Shown in pieces: positions 16,217 to 25,453 of a stretch of DNA of 64,000 nt. The stretch is from Spirosoma rhododendri (GTDB lineage Bacteria; Bacteroidota; Bacteroidia; Cytophagales; Spirosomataceae), in contig NZ_CP051677.1 of the NCBI RefSeq assembly GCF_012849055.1, positions 5,285,001 to 5,349,000 on the forward strand. The letters run 5' to 3'. Both the position numbers and the translations under genes were made by a program. The notes under the pieces are model-generated. The model made no database searches. It was given only the letters and a program-made list of their open reading frames with translations, and was not told the origin of the DNA. The first letter of the stretch is position 1, and each line of letters opens with the position of its first letter.

Positions 16217-18013
16217 TTACGTACCCGGAATAAGGTCGATCAGGCTGCGGCCTTTGGTGGCGACGGCTTCCTTCACTTGGTTACGGATGAAGTTTTTGAT
16301 GATGCTACCCCGGTCGGCTTCGCCTTTAATCATCGCTTTCGTGAACTCTATCGCCTGTTCGGTCGTGATTTTTCCCGGCATGGGCGGCTCGTTCTGGTCT
16401 ACGATACAATCAATCAAAACGGGGCCATCGTGAGCCATGGCTTCGCGAATAATACGCTCGGCATCAACGGGCTCGCTGATTGTAAAGCCGGTAGCGCCAC
16501 AGGCACGGGCGTACTGCGCGTAGTCGATGGATTGCAGTTCGACGCCGTATTCGGGGTTCCCTTCCATCACGATCTGCTCCCACTTGATCTGCCCGTAGGA
16601 GTTGTTATGGAAAATAAACAGCTTGATCGGCAGCTTGTATTTGACGGCCGTTGCCAGTTCGCCCATCAGCATCGTAAAACCACCATCGCCCACCATGGCC
16701 ACTACCTGCCGATTCGGATACGCGACCGACGCGGCAATGGCATAGGGAAAACCAGACGCCATCGTCGCCAGGAGGCCAGACGTTGAAAAGAGCATGTTCT
16801 CTTTCATCTGAATATGCCGGGCCACCCAGGTCGTGTTGTTGCCGCAGTCGCAGGTAACAATGGCGTTATCAGCCAGCAACGGGCTAACGTTGTGCGGAAT
16901 AACCTGCGGCTTCATCGGCATCGTATCCTGCGTACCGCGCTGCGTCAGCAACTCGCGCCAGTAGCCCATCCGCTCCTGCGCTTTCTCCAGAAAACTCCGG
17001 TCGGTTTTGCGTTGAATCAAGGGCAGCAGCACCTGTAACACCGTTTTACAGTCGCCGAGTAGCCCCACTTCGACGGGTGTGCGCGACCCAATATGCGACG
17101 CGTCGAGGTCGATCTGCACGGTGCGGGCCTGTCCGGGTTTGGGATAAAACTCAAAGTACGGGAAGTGCGTCCCGATCATAACCAGCGTGTCGCACTCCTC
17201 CAGCGCATCCTGCGACGGGGCCGTCCCGAGCAGGCCCAGCCCACCCGTCGTGTAGGGGCTATCGTCGGGCACGACGCCCTTGCCGAGCAGGGCTTTCACG
17301 ATCGGACCACCCACAGCTTCCGCGAGTTGAATTACTTCCTCACGCGCGCCAAGTGCCCCCCGGCCAGCCATAATCACTACCTTCTCGCCAGCATTGATAA
17401 CCTCGGCCGCCAGCCGTAGCTGATCCACTGACGGTGCTACCGAGTAAACCGTTTTCGTGGCACTACTGTGGTCGGGCACGTTGGACGGCGACCGCGTATC
17501 GTCGCTGACGGTCCAGTCCTGAAAATCTTTGGGAAACGAAATATGCGTTACGGTACGCTGACCAAGTGCCGTCCTAACGGCCTGATCGAGTACGTTCACG
17601 ACGTGGTCGGGACCCATCACCCGTTCGTTGTAGGCGGCCAGATCGGTAAAGACTTTAACCAGATCGAGGTCCTGCTGGTAGAAGGTGCCGCTGATGTCGT
17701 GGGCCGTGCCGCCGGTGATAGCCAGCACGGGTTGCCCGTCGTATTTGGCGTCGTACAGGCCGTTCATCAGGTGGATACCCCCACAGCCCGACGTCGCAAT
17801 GCAGACGCCCAGCTTACCGGTGAATTTGGCGTAACCGCAGGCCATGAACGCAGCCGCTTCTTCGTGCCGCACCTGAATCAGCCTGATCTTACCTTCGTGC
17901 GTCCGCAATGATTCGTAGATGCCGTTGATACCGTCGCCGGGCAGGCTGAATACAGTGTCGACACCCCATTCCAGTAATCGTTCGACCAGCAGGTCAGCGC
18001 CAGTTTTAGCCAT
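16217..18013 (-). CDS. Thiamine-pyrophosphate-requiring enzyme (pyruvate oxidase/acetolactate synthase-like)
   Basis: The 598-residue protein has the three domains of the family. The PYR domain at residues 1-170 carries the cofactor-activating glutamate in QVRHEEAAAFMACG (about residue 51). A central domain spans about 195-330 (KVVIMAGRGALGAREEV). The PP domain contains the ThDP motif from VGDGGFTMLMGELATA to FIFHNNSYGQIKWEQ. It resembles PoxB-like pyruvate oxidases and the broad group annotated simply as thiamine-pyrophosphate-requiring protein. The substrate is probably a 2-oxo acid, but decarboxylase, oxidase and ligase activities cannot be told apart here. It appears to be transcribed alone. 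Confidence 0.85.
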   Translation of the reverse strand: MAKTGADLLVERLLEWGVDTVFSLPGDGINGIYESLRTHEGKIRLIQVRHEEAAAFMACGYAKFTGKLGVCIATSGCGGIHLMNGLYDAKYDGQPVLAITGGTAHDISGTFYQQDLDLVKVFTDLAAYNERVMGPDHVVNVLDQAVRTALGQRTVTHISFPKDFQDWTVSDDTRSPSNVPDHSSATKTVYSVAPSVDQLRLAAEVINAGEKVVIMAGRGALGAREEVIQLAEAVGGPIVKALLGKGVVPDDSPYTTGGLGLLGTAPSQDALEECDTLVMIGTHFPYFEFYPKPGQARTVQIDLDASHIGSRTPVEVGLLGDCKTVLQVLLPLIQRKTDRSFLEKAQERMGYWRELLTQRGTQDTMPMKPQVIPHNVSPLLADNAIVTCDCGNNTTWVARHIQMKENMLFSTSGLLATMASGFPYAIAASVAYPNRQVVAMVGDGGFTMLMGELATAVKYKLPIKLFIFHNNSYGQIKWEQIVMEGNPEYGVELQSIDYAQYARACGATGFTISEPVDAERIIREAMAHDGPVLIDCIVDQNEPPMPGKITTEQAIEFTKAMIKGEADRGSIIKNFIRNQVKEAVATKGRSLIDLIPGT

Positions 18014-18192
18014 TGTCGTGGTACGTTGAGTTGGTTAAATTCGCTTTGTCAACGTATAACAGTCGCCCGGAGCGCTTGTTGATTCATAAGGGAAGACACT
18101 GAGCACGCCCTATAGTCAAATCGCTCATTATCAACAATCTATCAAAATTCATCAATGGGTTAAAAACCAGTTAACGAGTCAACAAGTGGCAA

Positions 18193-18971
18193 TTACACCC
18201 CCGCTGGCTTTTCCTGACCGCGCAGGAAACCCGTTTCGTCGTGGGCAAAATGATAGAGCTTGGCGATGTCGTTGCGGAGCCAGTTGAGAATCGGCAAGGC
18301 AAACAACAGCAGTGCCAGTGCCGTACCCGTAAATGGAGCCAGCCAGTATAGCCACTGATCGGTCCAAATACCCGTTATCAGCGCAGGGCCAAAGCTGCGG
18401 GCGGGGTTGGCACTGCACCCCGACAGCGGGGCTTCCAGTCCGACGAGTACGGCAAACAAGATCGGAATCGTATACGGGGTGTATGGTTTTAGTCGGTCAT
18501 GGGCGGTAAACAACAGAATGGTGCTGACCAGCAAAAACGTCGACAACACTTCACCCCAAAAAGCAGCGGGCAAGTTGCCCCCCGGCACGGTAACGCCCTC
18601 CCGCTGACTCGCGCCCATTGCGCCCCAGATGGCCGCCAACACCCACGCCCCAGTACCGCCCCGGCTACCTGCGCCAGCACATACCCCAGCAATCCGCGCC
18701 ACGGCATCAGGCCGCGACCAAAAAAAGCCAACGTCACGGCCGGGTTCAGGTGCGCCCCGCTCACTCGGCCGAGGGGCGACAGCGTAATCAGACAACCGGT
18801 CGACCCGAATAGAAAACCCGTCAGTACGCGACGCCAGAATGGATCGGGCAACCAGTTGGCAACGGGACTTCCGGTACCGAAATCGAAAATCACCGCCGAT
18901 AGTCCGCCTAAAAGCAGCAGCGCCGTACCGATGCACTCTGCCGCCAGTGCTTTCCACTCGTTCTGCTTCAT
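18193..18971 (-). pseudogene. Aquaporin / MIP-family channel, interrupted by a one-base frameshift
   Basis: Two overlapping leftward frames hold the two halves of one channel. The first, from the ATG at 18971, has AAECIGTALLLLGGLSAV and the NPA motif in GAHLNPAVTLAFFGRG. The second, ending at 18193, has AAFWGEVLSTFLLVSTIL and the second NPA motif in SGCSANPARSFGPALITG. They join if one base is added to the run of four C at 18648-18651 (G on the coding strand), giving 259 residues, the normal family length. The product would be a water or glycerol channel. It is a pseudogene only if the base is really missing; an error in the consensus is as likely. Confidence 0.85.
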
Positions 18972-19273
18972 GCTTACCTAATCCGGTTCGGCGGGTCATT
19001 TGTTTTTGGTGCGCCCATCGGGTCGGCTAGTTGTGCTCAGGTACGGGTGGAAACCGGTTCAGTTCAATCAGGTTATGGTCACCGTTGATGGTATCAGTAT
19101 TTGCCGAACCAGCTTTCCCGTCATTCCCACGGAGCCGGGTGGCCGGTGCTGGGGAATGACATACCTCATTGAGCCAAACGGGCTACAGATTGCACACGGT
19201 CGACGCGGTTTTTTAGGACAAACCCGCTGTCTGATATAGCTTTACACGACACACCGTAGCGTCCCTTTCTCGT
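18972..19273. other. 302-base gap between aquaporin and MBL-fold genes
   Basis: The only structure seen is the hairpin at 19120-19160 and, just before the gene at 19274, a TAGCTTTA at 19237-19244 that is one base from a -7 element. No convincing coding frame was found. Confidence 0.5.
19120..19160. repeat. REP-like palindrome, TGTCATTCC class, short copy
   Basis: GTCATTCCC at 19120-19128 pairs with GGGAATGAC at 19152-19160. An inner CCGG pair extends the stem with mismatches, and the loop is short. The outer word is the same as in the palindromes at 6970-7052 and 25533-25623, but the inner part differs. Confidence 0.65.
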
Positions 19274-20737
19274 ATGCCATTTGTCATCTGTCTGCTGTTT
19301 AGCTGGTTCTTGCTGCCCATTGATTCAGCACCCGCCGTCGCTTCCGACCCACTCCTGATCTGCTGGAATAATCAGGTGAAACCGCTGCAAAACCGGTTCG
19401 TGCAGTTGTCGTATCAGGAGCAGCGCAACGAACTGGAACACAGTGCCGAACCGTGGCAACAAACGCCCTATCAGGCGTCCGGTACGATTTGGGTCAACGC
19501 GACGAACTTCCGGCAGATCGACACGCTGCGCAACACCACCCGCAACAGGACGTCCTTCACCAAAACGCAGGCCGATACGCAGACGCTACTGGTTAAGCAC
19601 GGCGACGACAAGCTAACCTCCGTCAGTCGGGCGATGCTGGACGAACACCCCCTGACGGCTGCCCGCTACTCCCCCATCCGGCTGATCGAGTACGCGTATC
19701 AGCACCACCTCCGGCCCGACTCCGCATCGAGCACCAACCAGGCAACCTGCTACCGCACAACCATCAATCAGACGGTGATTAGCCTGTTCATCCGGCGGGC
19801 TGACGGCTTGCTCGACCGGGCGACATTGCTGGCTCCCGACGATATGCTGGGCGATGTACTGACGACCCTGACGTACCAGGATTACGCGGCAGTCGGACCG
19901 AGTCAGCAGCCGACCCGGGTTATCGTCGATAAAGTCAACGGGAAGGTGCGCGATCAGGTCAGGCTCACCCAGTCGATAGTAACGGATCAGGCACCTACGC
20001 TGCTCGACACACCCGCTGATTACAGGCTCGACATGACCCCGACGCCGGTTGCCACCGCCCGGTCGGAAAAGTACAGCGACCACGTTTACTTCGTTACGCT
20101 GCCCCACACCGACGACCGGGTCATGCTGGTTGAGTTCACGGATTTTGTGCTGGTTGCCGAAGCTCCGCTGAACAGTGAAAACGGGGAATTGATTATTCAG
20201 CAGGCCCACCAGTTGATCCCCGACAAGCCAATCCGTTATTTCGTGTTCGGGCATCATCACCCCCACTATCTCGGCGGGGTGCGCCCATTCGTGCACAAGG
20301 GCGCGACAATTCTGTGCAGCCCCGGCAACGATGATTACGTAACCTACCTCGTTCAGGCTCCGCACCGGCTCAAGCCCGACAGTCTGGCAATGGCCCCGAA
20401 ACCGCTCAAACTGGAAGCCGTTGGTGCCCGAAAAACTATCACCGACGGGCAATTCAGCATGGACATCTACCACATCGGCAGCCAGTCGGCCCACACCAGC
20501 GATTACCTGATTTACTACTTCCCCAGCGAGCAGCTTTTATTTCAGGACGATCTGGTATGGATTCCCAAAACCGGTAAACCGACCCGAATCAGTACCCGGC
20601 AGACCGGATTATACCGGGCCATTCAGCAACTGGGCATCCCCGTCCGAACGGTGATTCAATCGTGGCCCGTTGCTGATATGGGCGTCAAAACTGAGATTCC
20701 CTTCGCTGAACTAGCTGCATCAGTGGATAGTAAATGA
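19274..20737 (+). CDS. Exported MBL-fold (metallo-beta-lactamase-like) protein with a degenerate first metal motif
   Basis: The 487-residue protein starts with a hydrophobic export signal. Residues 1-270 form an N-terminal domain of unknown family, and about 285-487 form a metallo-beta-lactamase fold. The usual THxHxDHxGG motif reads GHHHPHYLGG at residues 326-335, so the Asp is His and the last His is Tyr. Later landmarks look normal: SQSAHTSDYLIYYFP and LLFQDDLVW. One metal site may therefore be altered or absent. Hydrolysis of an unknown substrate is possible, as is a non-catalytic role. It converges with the EamA gene. Confidence 0.72.
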   Translation: MPFVICLLFSWFLLPIDSAPAVASDPLLICWNNQVKPLQNRFVQLSYQEQRNELEHSAEPWQQTPYQASGTIWVNATNFRQIDTLRNTTRNRTSFTKTQADTQTLLVKHGDDKLTSVSRAMLDEHPLTAARYSPIRLIEYAYQHHLRPDSASSTNQATCYRTTINQTVISLFIRRADGLLDRATLLAPDDMLGDVLTTLTYQDYAAVGPSQQPTRVIVDKVNGKVRDQVRLTQSIVTDQAPTLLDTPADYRLDMTPTPVATARSEKYSDHVYFVTLPHTDDRVMLVEFTDFVLVAEAPLNSENGELIIQQAHQLIPDKPIRYFVFGHHHPHYLGGVRPFVHKGATILCSPGNDDYVTYLVQAPHRLKPDSLAMAPKPLKLEAVGARKTITDGQFSMDIYHIGSQSAHTSDYLIYYFPSEQLLFQDDLVWIPKTGKPTRISTRQTGLYRAIQQLGIPVRTVIQSWPVADMGVKTEIPFAELAASVDSK

Positions 20738-20766
20738 CGATTGGCAGCAATTCGTAAGCGCGTACC

Positions 20767-21180
20767 TTACAGAATCAGCACGAGTGTGCCGCCGATAATC
20801 AGGGTAGCGCCGAGAGCCGTTTTCCAGGTCAGCACCTCGCCCAGAAACAGCACCGACAGGATGATCGCAATGGCGACGCTGAGTTTATCGACCGGGGCCA
20901 CCTGCGACACCTTGCCCAGTTGCAGTGCTTTGAAGTAACAGATCCACGACAGGCCCGTCGCCACGCCCGACAGTGCCAAGAAAAGCCAGTTTTGCCGCGT
21001 CAGGGTTGGCAGCGTTTCGATACCACCCCGCCAGAACACCAGCCCCCACGCTACGACCAGAATTACGACTGTACGGATGGCCGTTGCCAGGTCCGTGTTG
21101 ACGCCCTTGATGCCCACTTTCGCCAGAATGGCCGTCAGCGCAGCAAACAGGGCCGACAGCAACGCGTATATCCACCACAT
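20767..21180 (-). CDS. Small EamA-family (drug/metabolite transporter-like) membrane protein
   Basis: The 137-residue protein is a single EamA unit with about five hydrophobic segments, half the size of usual ten-helix DMT transporters. It begins MWWIYALLSALFAALTAILA, contains LALSGVATGLSWICYFKALQLG, and ends in the family pattern SVAIAIILSVLFLGEVLTW followed by a glycine-rich last helix. Such half-size members probably work as dimers. Substrate unknown. It is divergent from the alcohol dehydrogenase at 21358. Confidence 0.85.
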   Translation of the reverse strand: MWWIYALLSALFAALTAILAKVGIKGVNTDLATAIRTVVILVVAWGLVFWRGGIETLPTLTRQNWLFLALSGVATGLSWICYFKALQLGKVSQVAPVDKLSVAIAIILSVLFLGEVLTWKTALGATLIIGGTLVLIL

Positions 21181-21357
21181 ACGAGGACCGTTTTAAACGG
21201 TTAACTCGAAAATGATCTCCGTGGCTTGATAAATCTACCACAAGTCAAATACCGGTTATTACTCTACAAAAACTACCCATTTACTTACTATTTGTAAACC
21301 ATGCTTGCCGGGCTGGGTTAGACATCAGACAGTAACCCTTACCTGAACCCAACCCCG

Positions 21358-22515
21358 ATGAAAGCAGCCGTATTTCACAAACCGGGCGACATCCGTTACC
21401 AACAGACGGAAGACCCTAAAATTGAACACTCGCGCGACGTTCTGTTGCGCGTGACCTCTACGGCCATCTGCGGGTCTGACCTGCACATCTACGACGGCTT
21501 TTTGCCCCAGCTTCGCGAAGAAGTACTCGGCCACGAGTTTATGGGCATCGTTGAAGAAGTTGGTTCGGACGTAACCAATTTCAAGAAAGGCGACCGCGTC
21601 GTTGTGCCGTTTACCGTTGCCTGCGGGCAGTGCTTCTTCTGCCAGCACCAGCTACAAATGCACTGCGAGCATTCCAACCCCGAATTCTACGGCCCTGACG
21701 GTGGCCTGCTGACCGAGAAAGGTGGTGGCCTGTTTGGCTATTCCGACCTGTACGGCGGCTACAACGGTGGGCAGGCCGAATACGTCCGGGTGCCCTTCGC
21801 CGACTACGGGCTGCGGCACGTGCCCGACGGTCTGAAAGACGAACAGGTACTGTTTCTGACCGACATTTTCCCGACCGGCTGGAGCTCTATTGAATGGGGC
21901 GAACTGAAAGGTGGGGAAACGGTCGCCATTTTCGGGTCGGGACCGGTGGGGCTGATGGCCCAGAAATCGGCCTGGTTGCAAGGGGCCAAACGCGTTATCG
22001 CCATCGACCCGGTCGAATACCGGCTCGAACGTGCCCGGCGCGTCAACAAGGTTGAAACGTTGAATCCGCACGAGGTCGACGTGGTGGAGGCTATCCGCAG
22101 TATGACCGAAGGACGCGGGGCCGACCTCTGCGTCGATGCGGTGGGCATGGAGGCCGAGCGTACAATTCTCGGCAAAGCCAAAGCAGCACTCAATCTGGAA
22201 AAAGGAACAGACACCGTGCTGGAAACCTGCCTGCGGGCCGTGCGCCGGGGTGGTATCGTGTCGGTGGTGGGCGTTTACGGAACCCCGTTCGACAATTACC
22301 CGCTGGGCCGCATCTTCGACAAGGGCCTGACGCTACGGTACGGACAGTCACAGGTTCACAAGAATATCGATCAGTTGCTCAACCTCGTCGTGGAAGGCAA
22401 GGTCGTGCTCGACGACATCGTATCGCACGTGCTGCCCCTCGCCGAAATTTCGCGCGGCTACGACATCTTCAAAACCAAGCAGGACGATTGTACGAAAGTA
22501 ATTCTGAAACCATGA
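21358..22515 (+). CDS. Zinc-dependent alcohol dehydrogenase, formaldehyde-dehydrogenase-like
   Basis: The 385-residue protein is a full medium-chain dehydrogenase. The catalytic zinc ligands are in STAICGSDLHIYDG and LGHEFMGIVEEVGSD, and the structural zinc loop CGQCFFCQHQLQMHC (four cysteines) is intact. The NAD-binding motif is VAIFGSGPVGLMAQKSAW. Its overall form resembles glutathione-independent formaldehyde dehydrogenase and related enzymes; the alcohol or aldehyde substrate is unknown. It is followed by a palindrome and then an SDR in the same direction, suggesting a two-gene unit for alcohol or aldehyde turnover. Confidence 0.88.
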   Translation: MKAAVFHKPGDIRYQQTEDPKIEHSRDVLLRVTSTAICGSDLHIYDGFLPQLREEVLGHEFMGIVEEVGSDVTNFKKGDRVVVPFTVACGQCFFCQHQLQMHCEHSNPEFYGPDGGLLTEKGGGLFGYSDLYGGYNGGQAEYVRVPFADYGLRHVPDGLKDEQVLFLTDIFPTGWSSIEWGELKGGETVAIFGSGPVGLMAQKSAWLQGAKRVIAIDPVEYRLERARRVNKVETLNPHEVDVVEAIRSMTEGRGADLCVDAVGMEAERTILGKAKAALNLEKGTDTVLETCLRAVRRGGIVSVVGVYGTPFDNYPLGRIFDKGLTLRYGQSQVHKNIDQLLNLVVEGKVVLDDIVSHVLPLAEISRGYDIFKTKQDDCTKVILKP

Positions 22516-22524
22516 CGCAGTCTC

Positions 22525-22620
22525 GTTTAAGGTTCGATGTTTAAGGTTTAACGTTATCGCTTATGCCCTTTGTGTCGCCATGATCGCCCAACCTCGAACC
22601 TTAAACCATAAACATTAAAC
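22525..22620. repeat. Palindrome of the GTTTAAGGTT class between the ADH and SDR genes
   Basis: GTTTAAGGTTCGA at 22525-22537 pairs perfectly with 22594-22606. A second related word (ATGTTTAAGGTTTA, near 22538) pairs loosely with TAAACATTAAAC at 22609-22620, so the arms are made of shuffled modules. The same words occur in the palindromes at 25453-25660, 26158-26254 and 28991-29065. Confidence 0.75.
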
Positions 22621-22630
22621 CAACTCAACA

Positions 22631-23668
22631 ATGAACGAAAAAACTGCCCTGATTACCGGTGCCAGTAGCGGTATCGGTCGCGAACTGACCCGCCTGTTTG
22701 CCAAAGACGGCTATAACCTGATTCTGGTTGGTCGTGATGAAGAAGCGCTCAATCAGCACGCGTACAACCTCAACAATCAGTACGGAACGCAGACGACAAT
22801 CATCAACAAGGACCTTACCGACCCCGACGCTCCCAATCAGATTTACGCCGAAACGACCGGCAAAAACGTACAGATCGACGTGTTGGTCAACGACGCGGGT
22901 TTTGGCGAGTACGGTCTGTTTGCTACGGAAACCGATATTCAGAAAGAGCTGAACGTGGTACAAGTCAACGCCGTCGCGCTGATGCACCTGACCAAGCTGT
23001 ACCTGCGCGACATGGTCGACCGCAATGAGGGCAAAATTCTCATGCTGGGCTCGGAAGTATCGGTATCGCCCAACCCGATGATGGCGGTCTATGGCGCGAC
23101 GAAAGCGTTTATCAAGTCGTTCAGCGAAGCTATCCGCAACGAGCTGAAAGACACCAACGTGACGGTGACGGTGCTGATGCCGGGCGCAACCAATACTAAC
23201 TTCTTTAAAATCGCCGGGGCCGAAAACGCCAAAGGTGCCGATCCGAACAAAACGGCCGACCCGGCGCAGGTTGCGAAAGATGGCTACGAAGCCCTGATGG
23301 CGGGAAAAGATCACGTCGTGGCGGGCTGGATGAACAAAGCCCGCGTGGCGATGGCGCACGTGCTACCCGACACGGTTGTTGCAGCGAGCGTCCGTAGCGA
23401 CATGATGCCAAAAGACGAAGACGCCGAGAAGAAGAAGCAGGCCGTTACGCTGGCCGTCGCGGCTGGCATTATCATCGTCGGTGGTATCTGGGCGTTGTCG
23501 CGCTATAAGCCGTCGGCCGTATCAGTGAGCCCCTACAACAAAGCCAAATATAAACTCAAAGCCGCAAAAGCCGAATACGACGCCAAAAGCGCGCTGAGTT
23601 CAGCGGGCGATTCAGTAAAAGGAGCTTACAAACGGGCGAAATCCAGCGTCGAAGACGCGTTAGCGTAA
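22631..23668 (+). CDS. Short-chain dehydrogenase with a C-terminal membrane helix and charged tail
   Basis: Residues 1-250 are a classical SDR: TALITGASSGIGRELTRLFA for NAD(P) binding, VLVNDAGFGEYG, the serine in LMLGSEVSV and the catalytic YGATK. From about 265 the protein continues past the usual end with a predicted membrane helix (VTLAVAAGIIIVGGIWALSR) and a Lys/Ala/Ser-rich amphipathic tail of roughly 55 residues. This would tether the enzyme to the inner membrane. Close SDR relatives are soluble and about 260 residues. It follows the zinc alcohol dehydrogenase in the same direction. Confidence 0.85.
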   Translation: MNEKTALITGASSGIGRELTRLFAKDGYNLILVGRDEEALNQHAYNLNNQYGTQTTIINKDLTDPDAPNQIYAETTGKNVQIDVLVNDAGFGEYGLFATETDIQKELNVVQVNAVALMHLTKLYLRDMVDRNEGKILMLGSEVSVSPNPMMAVYGATKAFIKSFSEAIRNELKDTNVTVTVLMPGATNTNFFKIAGAENAKGADPNKTADPAQVAKDGYEALMAGKDHVVAGWMNKARVAMAHVLPDTVVAASVRSDMMPKDEDAEKKKQAVTLAVAAGIIIVGGIWALSRYKPSAVSVSPYNKAKYKLKAAKAEYDAKSALSSAGDSVKGAYKRAKSSVEDALA

Positions 23669-23683
23669 GCCCGTTTCTTTGAA

Positions 23684-23726
23684 AACAAAACAGCCGGTCA
23701 GCAATGCGCTGACCGGCTGTTTTGTT
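23684..23726. terminator. 19-bp hairpin terminator shared by the SDR gene and tRNA-Arg
   Basis: AACAAAACAGCCGGTCAGC at 23684-23702 pairs perfectly with 23708-23726 across a 5-base loop. A-rich and T-rich flanks lie on each side, so it can terminate both the rightward SDR transcript and the leftward tRNA transcript. The tRNA 3-prime end is at 23728. Confidence 0.9.
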
Positions 23727-23727
23727 G

Positions 23728-23801
23728 TGACCCCGAAGCGATTCGAACGCTTGACCGTCTGCTTAGAAGGCAGATGCTCTATCCAGCTGAGCTACGGGAC
23801 C
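23728..23801 (-). tRNA. tRNA-Arg (anticodon TCT)
   Basis: The leftward strand folds into a full cloverleaf of 74 bases without CCA. The acceptor stem is GGTCCCG with CGGGGTC (two G-T pairs), the anticodon stem TCTGC/GCAGA encloses the loop CTTCTAA with anticodon TCT, and the T-arm is AAGCG-TTCGAAT-CGCTT. The discriminator base is A. CCA is not encoded. It reads the AGA/AGG arginine codons. Confidence 0.95.
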
Positions 23802-23867
23802 AACTTACTCAGCTTTAGTTGATACGAACGGTGCATCAGGCTAAATCTAAGTCAAAAGTACGGGCTT

Positions 23868-23888
23868 AGGGCTTATTTTGCAAGCCCT
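23868..23888. repeat. Short inverted repeat before the M28 peptidase gene
   Basis: AGGGCTT pairs with AAGCCCT across ATTTTGC. TTATTTTG inside it is one base from a -7 element, 12 bases or so before the ATG at 23901, so a structured promoter region is possible. Confidence 0.4.
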
Positions 23889-23900
23889 AACCTGCGCTTC

Positions 23901-24986
23901 ATGCCCGTTTCGTTGCTTCGTTTTTTAGTGTTTCTTCTGCTTTGTATCGTAGTCGGACAAACCCCTTCCCTATCTCAGTCCTTTGTAAGCCGGGTAACCG
24001 TGTCTGATTCGGTGCTTCGGAAACACGTCTACACCCTGGCATCCGATAGTTTACTGGGTCGAAAAACGGGCACGATTGGCCAGCACAAAGCCGTAGCCTA
24101 TTGCACGTATGCCATCCGTACGTGCCATCTGTTTGCCCCGTTCCCGATCGATTCAACGCGCCTATCTCACCGGCAAACATTCCCGATCACGATCAAACCA
24201 ATAGCCACGTACGGCCCACCATCCGGTTTGCATTCCGATCGCGCCTACGTACCGACCGAAAAACAAGCCGAATTAGTCAATCGCCCCATGTCCCGTCGCG
24301 ACAGCAGCCGGGCCTTGTTTGGCATCAACGTGGGCGGAGTGATTCCGGGAACTGATCTGAAGCGGGAGATTATTGTTTTGTCGGCTCACTACGACCACCT
24401 GGGTGCGTCGGGTGGGCGCATCTTCCACGGTGCCGATGACAATGCGTCGGGTACGGCGGCTGTGCTGGGGGTAGCGGCCGTTTTCGACAGTCTGGCGCAG
24501 TTAGGTATCCGAAGTCGGCGAACAGTGCTGTTTATGTTGTTTTCTGGTGAAGAAGACGGCCTGCTCGGATCGGCCTATTTCATCAATCACTCCCCCGTCG
24601 ACCCCAGGCGAATCCTGTACAACCTTAATGCTGATATGATTGGCCGGGTCGACGCGGCACATCGTAATGCGCCGGATTACTGCTACGTCATTACGGATAG
24701 CAACGGGAATGGGCTAAAGCAGATTGTCGAAACTGTCAACGCGCAGACGGTTGGCTTACAGCTTAATCAGGGCGGGTACGATGCAGTCGACGATCCAGAC
24801 AATCATTTTCAGCGTTCCGATCAGTACAATTTCGCGCTGGCCGGTATACCGGCACTGCTGTTCAGCAACGGCGAACACAGCGATTACCACCGCCCTACGG
24901 ATACGGCAAAAAAAATCCGGTACGATGTGCTTCAGAAACGGGCGACACTGTTGTTTCAGGTCGCCTGGGCGCTGGCAAACCCGTAG
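23901..24986 (+). CDS. Secreted M28-family zinc aminopeptidase
   Basis: The 361-residue protein has a signal peptide ending near SLSQ (residue 26) and a catalytic domain from about residue 145. The co-catalytic zinc ligands of the M28 family are all visible: H in LSAHYDHLGASG, D in GADDNASGTAAVL, the EE pair in LFSGEEDGLLGSAYF, D in LNADMIGRVD and H in NGEHSDYHRPTDT. It should cleave N-terminal residues from peptides outside the cytoplasm. Nothing in the neighbourhood points to a specific peptide. A weak GCCG/CGGC hairpin with a T8 run near 25057-25087 may end its transcript. Confidence 0.9.
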   Translation: MPVSLLRFLVFLLLCIVVGQTPSLSQSFVSRVTVSDSVLRKHVYTLASDSLLGRKTGTIGQHKAVAYCTYAIRTCHLFAPFPIDSTRLSHRQTFPITIKPIATYGPPSGLHSDRAYVPTEKQAELVNRPMSRRDSSRALFGINVGGVIPGTDLKREIIVLSAHYDHLGASGGRIFHGADDNASGTAAVLGVAAVFDSLAQLGIRSRRTVLFMLFSGEEDGLLGSAYFINHSPVDPRRILYNLNADMIGRVDAAHRNAPDYCYVITDSNGNGLKQIVETVNAQTVGLQLNQGGYDAVDDPDNHFQRSDQYNFALAGIPALLFSNGEHSDYHRPTDTAKKIRYDVLQKRATLLFQVAWALANP

Positions 24987-25192
24987 AATTTACTACCTGT
25001 ACGTGGGCTGACCGGCAGGAAAAGGGCCAAGGCTGGCTGGGAAGAAATGTAGCTACGGGCCGACAAAAGTACGTAACCGGCTTTTTTTTGGGGTAGCGGT
25101 TCCGTTATTTAGCCGTTCTGTACAACGCAATTAATTAACCTAACTGCACTGCCCAGTTGATTCTGGACAAAACCAGAGCCACAACAGTAGCC

Positions 25193-25453
25193 ATGTCAAC
25201 TATGAATCAGGACGCTAGTAACGAAAATATCGGTCGTCAGCTGGAAGACGAAGCCAACAAGATACAGGATCGTCAAATCGAACAGCAGTTTCGCGATGCT
25301 TTCCAGCAACTCGACCCCAGCATCAACCTGTCGACAATCACCATCGTCAGCGACGTAGCCAACGACAATCTGCTTATCGACGGCGTCGACGACGAACTGA
25401 TTGACCGCGCCGTTGAGATCGTGCGTGGCGAACACGACTCGTTTGAAGTATAG
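25193..25453 (+). CDS. Small acidic protein of unknown family
   Basis: The ATG at 25193 gives 86 residues; an ATG three codons later (MNQD) is also possible. The protein is acidic and predicted mostly helical with one strand: MNQDASNENIGRQLEDEANK at the start, a helix RQIEQQFRDAFQQLDP, then LSTITIVSDVANDNLLIDGV and a final helix. No signal or membrane segment. I do not recognise the family. It stands alone between the M28 gene and a large nested palindrome. Confidence 0.6.
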   Translation: MSTMNQDASNENIGRQLEDEANKIQDRQIEQQFRDAFQQLDPSINLSTITIVSDVANDNLLIDGVDDELIDRAVEIVRGEHDSFEV

